A DNA stretch of 49,020 nt from a virus, in the IMG/VR virus record IMGVR_UViG_3300037493_003182, positions 1-49,020 of that record. One strand, 5' to 3'. The position numbers and the translations under genes are program-made. Position 1 is the first letter of the stretch. Each line of letters starts with the position of its first letter. Positions 22,636-30,724 of the stretch are shown piece by piece. Below the pieces are notes generated by a model that was given only the letters and a program-made list of their open reading frames with translations, made no database searches and was not told where the DNA came from.

Positions 22636-23832
22636 ATGAAAGTATTAAATTTTGAAAACGAACTACATGTTAAAAGTTGGTGTGATAATATCGAAGATTC
22701 GGCATTAAAGCAAATAGAAAACCTATCTAAATTGCCATTTGCATATCATCATATAGCTATCATGCCAGACTGTCACAGTGGATACGGTATGCCGATTGGC
22801 GGAGTGTTAGCAACTAAAGACGTGGTAATACCAAACGCTGTTGGAGTCGATATTGGTTGCGGAATGTGCGCTGTAAAAACATCGTTACAAGCAAGCTCTT
22901 TAAATAAAGAATTACTTAAAGAAATTATGAGAAAGATAAGAGAGGCTGTGCCTGTAGGAAAGAGACATCATAAAGACAAGCAAGATGAACGTCTAATGCC
23001 TACTAAGAGTGAATATGAAATGAAAAAAATAGTATCAGAGGAGTATCAATCAGCCTTACATCAATTAGGTACTCTCGGAGGCGGTAATCATTTTATTGAG
23101 CTACAAAAAGATACATATGGTAATGTTTGGATTATGATTCATTCAGGTAGTCGTAATCTTGGATACAAGGTGGCTAATTATTACAATGATTTAGCGGTCT
23201 CGTTAAACGAGAAGTGGCAAAGTAAAGTATTTAAAGAATGGGAACTGGCCTTTCTACCGTTAGATTCTCAAGAAGGAAAGAATTATCTAGATGAAATGCA
23301 GTATTGTGTTGACTTTGCATTGGCTAATCGTCAATTGATGATGAACAGAATATTAAAATGTATTGACGATACTCTTGTTGAAAATATAGAAGGAACTAAT
23401 TGTTGGACACATGAACCTATTATAAACATCGCTCATAACTACGCAATATGGGAAAACCATTTTGGCAAGAATGTTATTGTTCATCGCAAAGGAGCGACGT
23501 TGGCAAGAGAAAATACACTAGGTATAATTCCGGGTAGTCAAGGCAGTAAGAGTTATATTGTACAAGGGTTAGGCAACTCAGATAGCTTTCAGTCATGTTC
23601 TCATGGTGCGGGTAGAAAGATGAGTAGAACAAAGGCAGAGAATGAACTCAATCTTGAAGAAGAAATTAAGAAATTAGATGACCAGGGAATTGTTCATGGT
23701 ATTAGAACGAAGAAAGATTTAGATGAAGCCACTGGAGCATATAAAAATATAGATGAAGTTATGGAAAGTCAAAAAGACTTGGTTAAGATATTGGTTGAAT
23801 TAACTCCATTGGCAGTGATTAAAGGAGATTAA
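22636..23832 (+). CDS. rtcB: RtcB-type RNA ligase
   Basis: 398 residues, the length of bacterial RtcB. RtcB joins 2',3'-cyclic-phosphate or 3'-phosphate RNA ends to 5'-OH ends using GTP and Mn2+. Motifs: IMPDCHSGYGMPIGG (42-56), GVDIGCGM (70-77), LGTLGGGNHFIE, IHSGSRNLG, VHRKGATLA and SCSHGAGRKMSR, covering the metal ligands and the guanylylated-His region. This end chemistry is what cleaved tRNAs carry, so RtcB probably repairs tRNA cut by host anticodon nucleases. Directly followed by a recombinase gene (no gap). A second, different ligase lies at 33214. Confidence 0.94.
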   Translation: MKVLNFENELHVKSWCDNIEDSALKQIENLSKLPFAYHHIAIMPDCHSGYGMPIGGVLATKDVVIPNAVGVDIGCGMCAVKTSLQASSLNKELLKEIMRKIREAVPVGKRHHKDKQDERLMPTKSEYEMKKIVSEEYQSALHQLGTLGGGNHFIELQKDTYGNVWIMIHSGSRNLGYKVANYYNDLAVSLNEKWQSKVFKEWELAFLPLDSQEGKNYLDEMQYCVDFALANRQLMMNRILKCIDDTLVENIEGTNCWTHEPIINIAHNYAIWENHFGKNVIVHRKGATLARENTLGIIPGSQGSKSYIVQGLGNSDSFQSCSHGAGRKMSRTKAENELNLEEEIKKLDDQGIVHGIRTKKDLDEATGAYKNIDEVMESQKDLVKILVELTPLAVIKGD

Positions 23833-24630
23833 ATGATATTACAAGATGAGCTGAAAAAGTTTAAAGAGAATTTAATCTTACAGGGAAAGTCACCAGACTA
23901 CTGGTCTAGAATTAGAGAACTGTTATATGTTCTGGAAGCATTTGACGATGAACATATCACTAAATTTCTTATGAATATGATACAGAACAAAACTCACAGC
24001 ACCGCAACAATAAATCAATACATAGTTTCTATCAATGCGTTTGCAAGTTTTATTAATATACCGATTAAATTAATTAAGCCACTAAAAGTCACCAACAAAA
24101 TGCCAATATACATGACACTGGAATTCTTTGAGAATGAATTTATGCCAACAGTAGAGACAGTATTTGAGAGTAATAAATATAAATATCGAGCGTTATTTTA
24201 TTTCTGGTTTTATACGGGTATGCGAGGTAGAGATATTGCAAATGTAGAAAGAGCGAATATTAATCTAGAAACGTGCGAAGTAAAATTTCTCAATAAGAAA
24301 TCGAAGATGGAGCAGATGGCTTTCTTCCCAAAGAAAATAGTACCGACATTGAAAGATTATTTTGATAGAGAGGTCGAGAGAAAAGGAGCGTTTAATATCG
24401 GCCTAAGCGGAATTAATCGCAGTATTAGAGTATTGAAACCTCACTTTACAACAATGAGTTTACATGCGCATATATTTAGACACTCGTTTGCTACTCATTG
24501 GATACGTAGTGGCGGAGACATTCGCATATTACAGTTATTACTTGGTCATAAGAATATACAAACAACATTGAAATACCCAATATGTAATACTGAAATGATG
24601 AGTAAAGCCTACAGTGATAAGATTAAATAA
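23833..24630 (+). CDS. Tyrosine recombinase (phage integrase family)
   Basis: 265 residues. An N-terminal SAM-like DNA-binding half precedes the catalytic domain with TGMRGRD (Arg131), a Lys in FLNKKSK, HIFRHSFATH (His213, Arg216), LLGHKNIQTT (His239) and the nucleophile Tyr248 in LKYPI. All five or six active-site residues are visible, so it should be active. Its role could be integration, resolution of genome multimers or a DNA inversion. No attP-like repeat or repressor gene is seen nearby, so integration is uncertain. Confidence 0.9.
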   Translation: MILQDELKKFKENLILQGKSPDYWSRIRELLYVLEAFDDEHITKFLMNMIQNKTHSTATINQYIVSINAFASFINIPIKLIKPLKVTNKMPIYMTLEFFENEFMPTVETVFESNKYKYRALFYFWFYTGMRGRDIANVERANINLETCEVKFLNKKSKMEQMAFFPKKIVPTLKDYFDREVERKGAFNIGLSGINRSIRVLKPHFTTMSLHAHIFRHSFATHWIRSGGDIRILQLLLGHKNIQTTLKYPICNTEMMSKAYSDKIK

Positions 24631-24640
24631 AGGAGCCATT

Positions 24641-24835
24641 ATGACAAAAGTATGTTGTGCGTATACTGATTGTAAAAACAATAGAAAAACGAACGAAGGA
24701 TATTTTTGTTCTTTAAAAGCAATAAACATAATATATGTTGCTCTGCATGATGATACAGACGGTAGATGTGTTTGTGATATGTATGAGTGTAGGAAAGGTT
24801 ATTGTGCAAGTAAAGAAATGAGGCAATATGATTAA
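24641..24835 (+). CDS. Cys-rich small protein (64 residues)
   Basis: Start at ATG 24641 with AAAGGAGCC upstream. MTKVCCAYTDCKNNRKTNEGYFCSLKA...GRCVCDMYECRKGYC. Eight Cys in pairs resemble small metal-binding phage or DUF1540-type proteins (CxxxxCxNN...C). Function unknown. Confidence 0.65.
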   Translation: MTKVCCAYTDCKNNRKTNEGYFCSLKAINIIYVALHDDTDGRCVCDMYECRKGYCASKEMRQYD

Positions 24836-25211
24836 ACAAATATTAAATACTGAAGGGTATGGCCGAGAAATTGATTTATTAGCGCGATTAGAGGTAAGAT
24901 TAGCCGACCGTGGAATACTAAGTTCTAGTAATTTTGATTTTGAGCAAAACACATTAGTAAGAATAGATAATATATTCTTGCAGATATACGAATCTGACAA
25001 AGAGTGTACGTTAGAAGAGGCTAAGCTCGGATTTTTCTCAGAGTTGTACGGTTCTTTGAGCGTTGTTGGTCAATCATTTGGCTATTCAGAATATACAATC
25101 AATGAATTCAACTTGTCAACTGCGAGGTTAGGCGGTCACAATATTCAAGATATTATAAACAATAAAAAAGATAAATATTTACATGTTATTATATCACAAG
25201 TAAAGCTATAA
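24828..25211 (+). CDS. Hypothetical protein (127 residues)
   Basis: MIKQILNTEGYGREIDLLARLEVRLADRGILSSSNFDFEQN... helical, acidic. Overlaps the preceding gene by 8 bases. No known motif. Confidence 0.6.
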   Translation: MIKQILNTEGYGREIDLLARLEVRLADRGILSSSNFDFEQNTLVRIDNIFLQIYESDKECTLEEAKLGFFSELYGSLSVVGQSFGYSEYTINEFNLSTARLGGHNIQDIINNKKDKYLHVIISQVKL

Positions 25212-25217
25212 ACCATT

Positions 25218-25466
25218 ATGAACATATTCGATTACGGTAAATATCGATTAGGGTTGACAGATGACGAGATAAAGTGCTATATTCAAAGTAGAGCACAGGC
25301 ACACACATCAAATAAATTGTCAATATCTGATTGTGATTATTTATATTCATTGTTATTAGAACTCGGAACATTCACTAAAGTATATGAAGTAGATAAACAA
25401 TTAGTTATTGATAGATGGGAAATATTAAACACACTAGACACTTTTTTACCAGAAACACCGGAGTAA
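25218..25466 (+). CDS. Hypothetical protein (82 residues)
   Basis: MNIFDYGKYRLGLTDDEIKCYIQSRAQAHTSNKLSISDCDYLYSLLLELG... Helical. The DNA for LTDDEIKCYI also forms a promoter-like sequence (25254-25283). Function unknown. Confidence 0.6.
   Translation: MNIFDYGKYRLGLTDDEIKCYIQSRAQAHTSNKLSISDCDYLYSLLLELGTFTKVYEVDKQLVIDRWEILNTLDTFLPETPE
25254..25283 (+). promoter_or_regulatory. Possible internal promoter inside the 25218 gene
   Basis: TTGACA (25254-25259), 18-base spacer ending AAGTGC, TATATT (25278-25283) with a TGn extension. It has the same spacing as the intergenic promoters here. It would serve the genes from 25470 onward. Because it overlaps coding sequence it may be chance. Confidence 0.45.
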
Positions 25467-25469
25467 ACC

Positions 25470-25721
25470 ATGCTTAGTAAAATATATCATTCACTGTTGT
25501 ATATCACAAATAACGAGACAGAATCAAAGGATGAGGTATTGTTTGATATTATAGGCTTTATTGTTTCAACCATAGCTGTAATTGCTGGAACATATTTGTT
25601 TATTAAAGCTGACGAGAAACAATGGATGTTTGTATTGTGGATTGAATATCTGTGGTACTTAGATAATATGCGCAATAATAGAATTGACCTGTCAAAACCA
25701 AAGAAAAGGAGAAACAAATAA
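25470..25721 (+). CDS. Small membrane protein (83 residues)
   Basis: MLSKIYHSLLYITNNETESKDEVL, then a hydrophobic helix FDIIGFIVSTIAVIAGTYLFI (about 28-48) and a Trp-rich, basic tail. Ends TAATG-coupled to the next gene. Function unknown. Confidence 0.6.
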   Translation: MLSKIYHSLLYITNNETESKDEVLFDIIGFIVSTIAVIAGTYLFIKADEKQWMFVLWIEYLWYLDNMRNNRIDLSKPKKRRNK

Positions 25722-25906
25722 TGAATAAGATAGAAAAACAAATTATAGATTTATTGGCATCTGCTTACAATAATTTTATTAAACTTGAAGTTCAACATCC
25801 AAGTGAATTAAAAGATTTTTCTGATGGAATACATTTATGTCAATATATTATCGCTACGCGGCTTGCAAGAGAAAAATATGAACACGTATTTCCCATTAAA
25901 AGGTGA
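25721..25906 (+). CDS. Hypothetical protein (61 residues)
   Basis: MNKIEKQIIDLLASAYNNFIKLEVQHPSELKDFSDGIHLCQYIIATRLAREKYEHVFPIKR. The pattern (HPSDLxEFxxxIHxxQxIIxxRxARxxxP-F) is seen in many phage hypothetical proteins of unknown role. TAATG overlap with the membrane-protein gene. Confidence 0.65.
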   Translation: MNKIEKQIIDLLASAYNNFIKLEVQHPSELKDFSDGIHLCQYIIATRLAREKYEHVFPIKR

Positions 25907-25925
25907 CCAAGCGAAAGGATAGGGG

Positions 25926-26582
25926 ATGTCAAATAAATTACCATATAAAATCAACGGTCAGGAGGGCGAATATACCTTGCACGATGGAGACATTGTTTTA
26001 GTGCACGCCAAAGGCTTAAACGTAATATCGGCATCAATAAGAATCTTAACCAAGAGTTATTGGAATCATGTTGGTGTTTATTTTCGTTCGTATCCCTGGG
26101 CAGAAGAACAAGTAGTAGAAGCTTTAGGAACTGTAATCGTTAATGATTTTAGTAAGTATTTAGATTATAGTAATTTTGATGTTAAAGTAGTGAGAATTAA
26201 CGCTAAGTATTTTAAAGATGAATATGAACGAGAACAAAAGATTAATACTTTTTTACAGAATATGTATAGTTTAGTTGGTAAACGATATGATGGAGTTGCA
26301 ATTGTTTGGTTGGGAATTAAATGCATAACCAAGAATATACTAAGACCACTGTGGAAATTAATGTGTAAAACAAATAATTGGCTAGATTCAAAGGAACGAT
26401 TCTTTTGTAGTGAAGCTGTGTGTGCAAGCGCAGAAGGACTCAGCACTGTTAAGCCGTGTTTGTTTCAGGGTGAGAATGACAAACAAGCTTATTGTAATAA
26501 TGTCACACCCAAGGATATTGGTAAGGCTGATTCGGTAGATTTTGTTTGGTCTAATATCTCTAATGGAAAAGAACTACTCTAA
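25926..26582 (+). CDS. YiiX-like permuted papain-fold peptidase (C92 type)
   Basis: 218 residues. GDIVLVHAKG (21-30) opens the fold, WNHVGVYF (46-53) gives the catalytic His48, VVEAL (63-67) the acidic residue, and ERFFCSEAV (157-165) the nucleophile Cys161. This His-then-Cys order is that of the circularly permuted NlpC/P60 relatives (YiiX/YebB, peptidase C92). Members cleave peptide, amide or acyl bonds; the substrate here is unknown. Given a ligase cluster 4 kb upstream, an amide-cleaving counterpart is conceivable, but so is a cell-envelope role. No signal peptide. Confidence 0.82.
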   Translation: MSNKLPYKINGQEGEYTLHDGDIVLVHAKGLNVISASIRILTKSYWNHVGVYFRSYPWAEEQVVEALGTVIVNDFSKYLDYSNFDVKVVRINAKYFKDEYEREQKINTFLQNMYSLVGKRYDGVAIVWLGIKCITKNILRPLWKLMCKTNNWLDSKERFFCSEAVCASAEGLSTVKPCLFQGENDKQAYCNNVTPKDIGKADSVDFVWSNISNGKELL

Positions 26583-26584
26583 TT

Positions 26585-27856
26585 ATGCTAATAACAATAA
26601 ATAAAACAAAAATCGTAGAACCAGACACATCAGAAGTAGTTATCAAGTATGGGATTCTCGGTAAAGAGTTTAATCTAATATCTGGCTCAGTAGACCTCCC
26701 AGATAAAGGATTGGTTGTGTTAGAAGGTATATCTGGCAGTGGAAAGACGGTATGTTTACGCGAAATAGCTCAAACTCTTAATCAATGTATTATAAAGATA
26801 CATCAGAATGGCTCAAATTACGAGGGAAATACCTCTAAATTGAAAGATTACATCGAGGGTAGAGTACCTTACTCTTTACTAGCTTCTTGCGGTTTAAGCG
26901 ATATTGTGACGCTATTAACACCTATACAGTATTTGAGTGATGGACAGAAGTATAGATTGTGTTTAGCAGAGACTATTAATATATTGGGTAATGCGCCGTT
27001 AATTATTGATGAATTTTGCAATCAGTTAGATGAAATATCAACAATAGGCATATTGAAATTAATTCGTAGACTGGCAAATGACAGGTTGATAGTTGTGGCA
27101 ACCGCCAGACCGTATGGATTACAGTACGTTAAATGCGACAAACTGTATAGAATTAAGGCTGGGAAAATAATTGAACGCACAGTTAATAATATCTCATTGA
27201 CAGATGACATTACGTGGTATCGAGGTAATAAGAAAGATTGGGAATATTTTAGTCAGTGGCATTATCGTAGTGGTTCGGCTGGGTTAGCTAACAATATTTT
27301 AGTCTTTAAATATAAAAACGATTATGAGGTTGGATGTATTATTGGCGGTCAACCATACTTAGATATTTCATGTAGAAACAAATTGTATCCACATTACAAA
27401 AAGAACGGAGTAGTAGTTAATCAGGATATTTACCAGATACACCGCATTGTAATATCGCCTGAATTTAGAGGACTCGGCCTCAGTAAATTAATGTTTGATA
27501 AAATGCACGAATTATATTACGCACCTAAGAATAAGAAAATGGTGGAGTTGATTACGAGTTTAGATGAATACATACCATTTGCAAAGAAGGCTGGTTTTAC
27601 CTTAGGCGGAGAGTTACCACCAAACCCAGTAAGAGAAAGGTTATTAAAATTAAACTTTGACTTTACGAGATTTACACAAGATGAATATGTTAAACAATTT
27701 GTACTAGATAATGAAACAACGTTGACAAAAGCGGTGATAGCTAGTTATAATCGAGGTATGAGCGGAGATTTTAAACCAACACTAGAGGAGGTTGTATTTA
27801 ACGTACAAAGAATGTGTAATGTAAAGACTTCGTACTACTACAAACGATTTGATTGA
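26585..27856 (+). CDS. ABC-type ATPase fused to a GNAT acyltransferase
   Basis: 423 residues. N-terminal ABC ATPase with Walker A GISGSGKT (48-55), signature LSDGQKYR (about 117-124) and Walker B PLIIDEF (about 137-143), but no transmembrane segments. From about residue 205 a GNAT-like domain follows with the acyl-CoA loop region IHRIVISPEFRGLGLSKLMFD. This architecture matches COG2401, described only as an ABC ATPase fused to a predicted acetyltransferase. It probably acts in the cytoplasm, modifying a nucleic acid or protein. It starts two bases after the peptidase stop, so both are one operon. Confidence 0.83.
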   Translation: MLITINKTKIVEPDTSEVVIKYGILGKEFNLISGSVDLPDKGLVVLEGISGSGKTVCLREIAQTLNQCIIKIHQNGSNYEGNTSKLKDYIEGRVPYSLLASCGLSDIVTLLTPIQYLSDGQKYRLCLAETINILGNAPLIIDEFCNQLDEISTIGILKLIRRLANDRLIVVATARPYGLQYVKCDKLYRIKAGKIIERTVNNISLTDDITWYRGNKKDWEYFSQWHYRSGSAGLANNILVFKYKNDYEVGCIIGGQPYLDISCRNKLYPHYKKNGVVVNQDIYQIHRIVISPEFRGLGLSKLMFDKMHELYYAPKNKKMVELITSLDEYIPFAKKAGFTLGGELPPNPVRERLLKLNFDFTRFTQDEYVKQFVLDNETTLTKAVIASYNRGMSGDFKPTLEEVVFNVQRMCNVKTSYYYKRFD

Positions 27857-27881
27857 CAGACGACCACTCAATGTGGTATAA
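27852..27881 (+). promoter_or_regulatory. Promoter upstream of the 27900 gene
   Basis: TTGACA, 18-base spacer ending TCAATGTGG, TATAAC. It lies in the 43-base gap after the ABC-GNAT gene, 20 bases before the next ATG. The spacer length and TGTGG match the leftward promoter at 5811-5840. Confidence 0.75.
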
Positions 27882-27899
27882 CCAAGGTGAGGTGAAACA

Positions 27900-28094
27900 A
27901 TGTTAACGCCAAGACAGTTTACTAAGATTATTCATGACATTAAAAGAATTGGAGAAACACTAACATTAGTCACCGATGAACAAGACTTATCACCGAAAGT
28001 AAAGAAAATGTTAAAGTTGTTAGTTGATGAGATTGATTGTTTACACGAAGATTTAATAGATGTAAAAGGAGAGAGCTCAGATGAAACTAAATAA
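27900..28094 (+). CDS. Hypothetical helical protein (64 residues)
   Basis: MLTPRQFTKIIHDIKRIGETLTLVTDEQDLSPKVKKMLKLLVDEIDCLHEDLIDVKGE... amphipathic helices. First gene after the promoter, with AGGTGAGG upstream. Overlaps the next gene by 14 bases. Unknown. Confidence 0.6.
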   Translation: MLTPRQFTKIIHDIKRIGETLTLVTDEQDLSPKVKKMLKLLVDEIDCLHEDLIDVKGESSDETK

Positions 28095-28356
28095 GGGGAA
28101 ATACTCTCAGTTAATTGTTGAACCAACTAATCAACAAGAAATAATGTTGTTATTCAGAACGAATGGTAGTCAAGAAGTGAGACTAATAAATACTGAAAGT
28201 AAAACGCTAAAAGACATTCAAAGATTGGTAGGCACTTTTGTTATTAAAAACTGTTTAAATATACAACTAGAAGGGAGTAACAATGCCGTACATCAGTCAG
28301 ACGAGACGAACGAACCTAGACCAAGCGCTGAACCAAATACAGAAACTAGAGAATAA
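28081..28356 (+). CDS. Hypothetical protein (91 residues)
   Basis: MKLNKGKYSQLIVEPTNQQEIMLLFRTNGSQEVRLINTESKTLK... beta-rich, then a disordered acidic tail (SDETNEPRPSAEPNTETRE) that overlaps the next gene by 74 bases in another frame. GGAGAG precedes the ATG. Unknown. Confidence 0.6.
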   Translation: MKLNKGKYSQLIVEPTNQQEIMLLFRTNGSQEVRLINTESKTLKDIQRLVGTFVIKNCLNIQLEGSNNAVHQSDETNEPRPSAEPNTETRE

Positions 28357-28537
28357 AGGAGACCTTGAATATTGTATCTTTAAACTAATGGTTACATACA
28401 TGAAAGATAAAGAATATCGTTATAGTACGTTACACGATACTGTATATGCGGCAACTCACTGTGGAGATGAATTTCGTCGTAGGTTTTTAGACGCACGAGA
28501 AAACACAGCAATCAAAGAGAACGGAGACGTGTTATGA
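28283..28537 (+). CDS. Conserved phage protein of unknown function (84 residues)
   Basis: MPYISQTRRTNLDQALNQIQKLENKGDLEYCIFKLMVTYMKDKEYRYSTL...EFRRRFLDARENTAIKENGDVL. The pattern MPYIxxxRR...LD...GDLxYxI...Y...EFRRR...ENxxIKxNGDV is widespread in phages (DUF6899-like). Helical bundle; role unknown. AAGGGAG upstream supports the start despite the 74-base overlap. Confidence 0.75.
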   Translation: MPYISQTRRTNLDQALNQIQKLENKGDLEYCIFKLMVTYMKDKEYRYSTLHDTVYAATHCGDEFRRRFLDARENTAIKENGDVL

Positions 28538-29124
28538 AAAAGAAAAGCACAAAAAAGAAGAGACTGGTTGCTTGCATTGACTGGAATCATTTCAGTGTAA
28601 CAAGTAATTTATTGCCAGCGAGATACATCTTTTTACATGATGTGATTGAACCAGAGTTAGCAAGCAACGTAATGAAACAGTTAATCTTTGTGGACAGGCT
28701 CAATGACGCAGAAAAAGTAAAACTGCCTATCAACATGTGGATTAACTCACCGGGCGGAAGTGTGTCAGATGGTTTAATGTTAATTGATACGATTCAGAGT
28801 GTAACATCTAATGTTAATACTATTGTAAACGGAGAAGCTTGCTCAATGGCTTGTATTTTAGCAATATGCGGAGACCAAAGATACGCCACAAAGAATAGTA
28901 TCTTTATGTTACATGATATTGCAGGTGGTATTGATGGCGGAGACTATACTAATAAGACAGCGGACAGAGTTGAGTTTTGGATGAAGAACAGAGAGCAGTT
29001 ATGGAATTTAGTCGCCTCTAAAACAAAGTTATCTGCAACTGACTTAGATAAGGCCAGACACGGAGAGTTGTGGTTAACCGCTAACGAGGCTTTGGCCAAA
29101 GGATTAATAGACCATATTATTTAA
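28534..29124 (+). CDS. ClpP-like serine protease
   Basis: 196 residues. INSPGGSVSDGLMLIDTIQ (about 70-88) is the ClpP handle region, GEACSMACILAICGD holds the nucleophile Ser, and FMLHDIAGG holds the catalytic His. In phages such proteins often serve as head maturation proteases, but here the gene is far from the capsid genes and in a nucleotide-metabolism context. It could alternatively replace or modulate host ClpP. ATGA overlap with the preceding gene. Confidence 0.87.
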   Translation: MKKKSTKKKRLVACIDWNHFSVTSNLLPARYIFLHDVIEPELASNVMKQLIFVDRLNDAEKVKLPINMWINSPGGSVSDGLMLIDTIQSVTSNVNTIVNGEACSMACILAICGDQRYATKNSIFMLHDIAGGIDGGDYTNKTADRVEFWMKNREQLWNLVASKTKLSATDLDKARHGELWLTANEALAKGLIDHII

Positions 29125-29137
29125 AGAAAGAAGACTT

Positions 29138-29440
29138 ATGAAAGATATAATAAAAGCATTAGCATCCCTAGTAATATTTTTTAGTTGCTCATTATTCGCA
29201 ATCGCCGACACAGTAAAGCCTACCAAGAGTGCAGATGAAAAAGAATTGGCAACCTTTCATTGGATGGTTGAATTGAAAGACGGCGAGGTTATCGACGATA
29301 TACGTGTTCAAGAAATAGTAGTTAATGACAGCGTGATAATGTTAGGACGCGAAGAAGTATCGGGAATAGTATTAACAACAATTTATTATTACGCTATTTC
29401 TATAGATAATTTTAAAAAGGCTAGACGAATAAACAGTTAA
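29138..29440 (+). CDS. Exported or membrane-tethered hypothetical protein (100 residues)
   Basis: MKDIIKALASLVIFFSCSLFAIADT looks like a Sec signal peptide (positive start, hydrophobic core, cut near AIA-D). No standard lipobox. The mature part (TFHWMVELKDGEVIDDIRVQEIVVNDSVIML...) is a beta-rich SH3-like domain. GAAAGAAG precedes the ATG. Role unknown. Confidence 0.65.
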   Translation: MKDIIKALASLVIFFSCSLFAIADTVKPTKSADEKELATFHWMVELKDGEVIDDIRVQEIVVNDSVIMLGREEVSGIVLTTIYYYAISIDNFKKARRINS

Positions 29441-29461
29441 CATTATTTAAGGAGACTAAAT

Positions 29462-29662
29462 ATGAAGAAAGTATATTGTTGCAACTGTAAATACTACACC
29501 TTGTGGACTATAGATTGTTTACATAAAACTAATGCAGATTTATATAGAGATAATGTAACGGGCGAAACGAGATATCGAATTTGGGAATTTCCATCTAGTC
29601 TGAATTCAAACGGCGAATGTAAAAATTATGAACGTAAGTGGTGGAAATTTTGGGTGAAATAA
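29462..29662 (+). CDS. Zinc-motif small protein (66 residues)
   Basis: MKKVYCCNCKYYTLWTIDCLHK...NGECKNYERKWWKFWVK. CCNCKYYT, DCLHK and GECKNYE give a four-Cys site typical of many phage proteins; the Trp-rich basic end is also common in this group. AAGGAG upstream. Unknown function. Confidence 0.7.
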   Translation: MKKVYCCNCKYYTLWTIDCLHKTNADLYRDNVTGETRYRIWEFPSSLNSNGECKNYERKWWKFWVK

Positions 29663-29663
29663 T

Positions 29664-29849
29664 ATGATTAAAACTATCATTATATGTGATTCATGTGGTA
29701 AAACAGAGGATATGAATTTCAGTTATAGAAAAAAATGGCCATATGAAAATGAGAAAGCTACGTTCTGTACAGAGAATTGTTTATTAAATGCTCTTACACA
29801 AAGACTTGTAGAAGAAGACGCAATACGAGAAAATGTAGAAGAGGTATAA
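29664..29849 (+). CDS. Zinc-motif small protein (61 residues)
   Basis: MIKTIIICDSCGKTEDMNFSYRKKWPYENEKATFCTENCLLNALTQR. CDSC and CTENC form a ribbon-like site. One base separates it from the preceding gene. Unknown function. Confidence 0.65.
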   Translation: MIKTIIICDSCGKTEDMNFSYRKKWPYENEKATFCTENCLLNALTQRLVEEDAIRENVEEV

Positions 29850-29850
29850 T

Positions 29851-30054
29851 ATGTACTTAGATTTACACAGTTGCGGATGGCCGTGGCATACAATGTTAAA
29901 CTTAGATATTACATTTCAGTTAATATTTATAGCTATTGTGATTTTTTATGTAAGACGTATATTAAAAAAAATAAAACCAAGAGAAAGATTTGACGAAATA
30001 TTAGAAGATACAATGCCAGATTGGTATAAGAAAATTAAAAAGGGAAGCAAATGA
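29851..30054 (+). CDS. Membrane protein (67 residues)
   Basis: MYLDLHSCGWPWHTMLNLDITFQLIFIAIVIFYVRRILKKIKPRERFDEIL. One hydrophobic helix (about 20-36) and a basic cytoplasmic tail. ATGA-coupled to the next gene. Unknown. Confidence 0.6.
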   Translation: MYLDLHSCGWPWHTMLNLDITFQLIFIAIVIFYVRRILKKIKPRERFDEILEDTMPDWYKKIKKGSK

Positions 30055-30449
30055 AGAAAGAATTAGAACAAGTATTATTTACACGTTATCCAAAATTATT
30101 TTGTCAACACAATAAATCAATGACAGAAACCTCAATGTGTTGGGGAATTCAATGCGAAGATGGATGGTTTGATTTAATTAATAGTATGTGTAGAATGTTA
30201 CAGTTTCATATAGATAATAATGGTCATAAACAAATAGAATTTACTACTATTAAAGAAAAATTTGGAACACTATCTGTATATCATCAAGGTGCAGATAATT
30301 ACCTAGAAGGTGTTATTGCTATGGTCGAAAACATGAGTTATAATGTGTGTGAACAATGCGGAACATGGGATGAAACTGTTGCAAACAAACGTACCAATGG
30401 ACGGTATCAAATATTGTGTAAATCTTGTCACAATAAAAAAGGAGAATAG
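30051..30449 (+). CDS. Conserved phage zinc protein (132 residues)
   Basis: MKKELEQVLFTRYPKLFCQHNKSMTETSMCWGIQCEDGWFDLI... The CWGxxCxDGWFxLI...IKEKFGTLSVY...CEQCG...ILCKSCH pattern is a common phage hypothetical protein. C-terminal CEQC/CKSC forms a zinc ribbon. Role unknown. The widely shared pattern supports the reading. Confidence 0.75.
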   Translation: MKKELEQVLFTRYPKLFCQHNKSMTETSMCWGIQCEDGWFDLINSMCRMLQFHIDNNGHKQIEFTTIKEKFGTLSVYHQGADNYLEGVIAMVENMSYNVCEQCGTWDETVANKRTNGRYQILCKSCHNKKGE

Positions 30450-30450
30450 T

Positions 30451-30723
30451 GTGAAAAAGAAATTAAGTGTGCAAGCAATAGAGTGTTTAGTTTGTGGTGA
30501 TACCGTGTATAGTCGAGCAACTCACGATTATCGTAAATGCACATGCGGTCGAGTAGCTATTGATGGAGGAAGAGACTACACAAGGGTGTTATATGAAAGA
30601 GAGGTTAACGGTGTAGTAAAAGCGAAATCAAAAATTCTTAAACTGAATGTTACAGAAAAAGAATTGTATGATGATTGGAACCAACGTATCGATAAATATG
30701 GTATCGTAAACGAAAGTGTATAA
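30451..30723 (+). CDS. Conserved phage zinc protein (90 residues)
   Basis: Start at GTG 30451, with AAGGAG nine bases upstream; the same frame is open further upstream but overlaps the previous gene. LSVQAIECLVCGDTVYSRATHDYRKCTCGRVAIDGGRDYTRVLY is the core of a widespread phage family (DUF7695-like), with CxxC and CxC zinc ligands. Unknown role. Confidence 0.75.
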   Translation: MKKKLSVQAIECLVCGDTVYSRATHDYRKCTCGRVAIDGGRDYTRVLYEREVNGVVKAKSKILKLNVTEKELYDDWNQRIDKYGIVNESV

Positions 30724-30724
30724 T

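Noticed and set aside
27197-27223. TTGACA...TGGTATC inside the ABC-GNAT gene as promoter
   Set aside because: Spacer is only 15 bases and the -10 (TATCGA) is poor.
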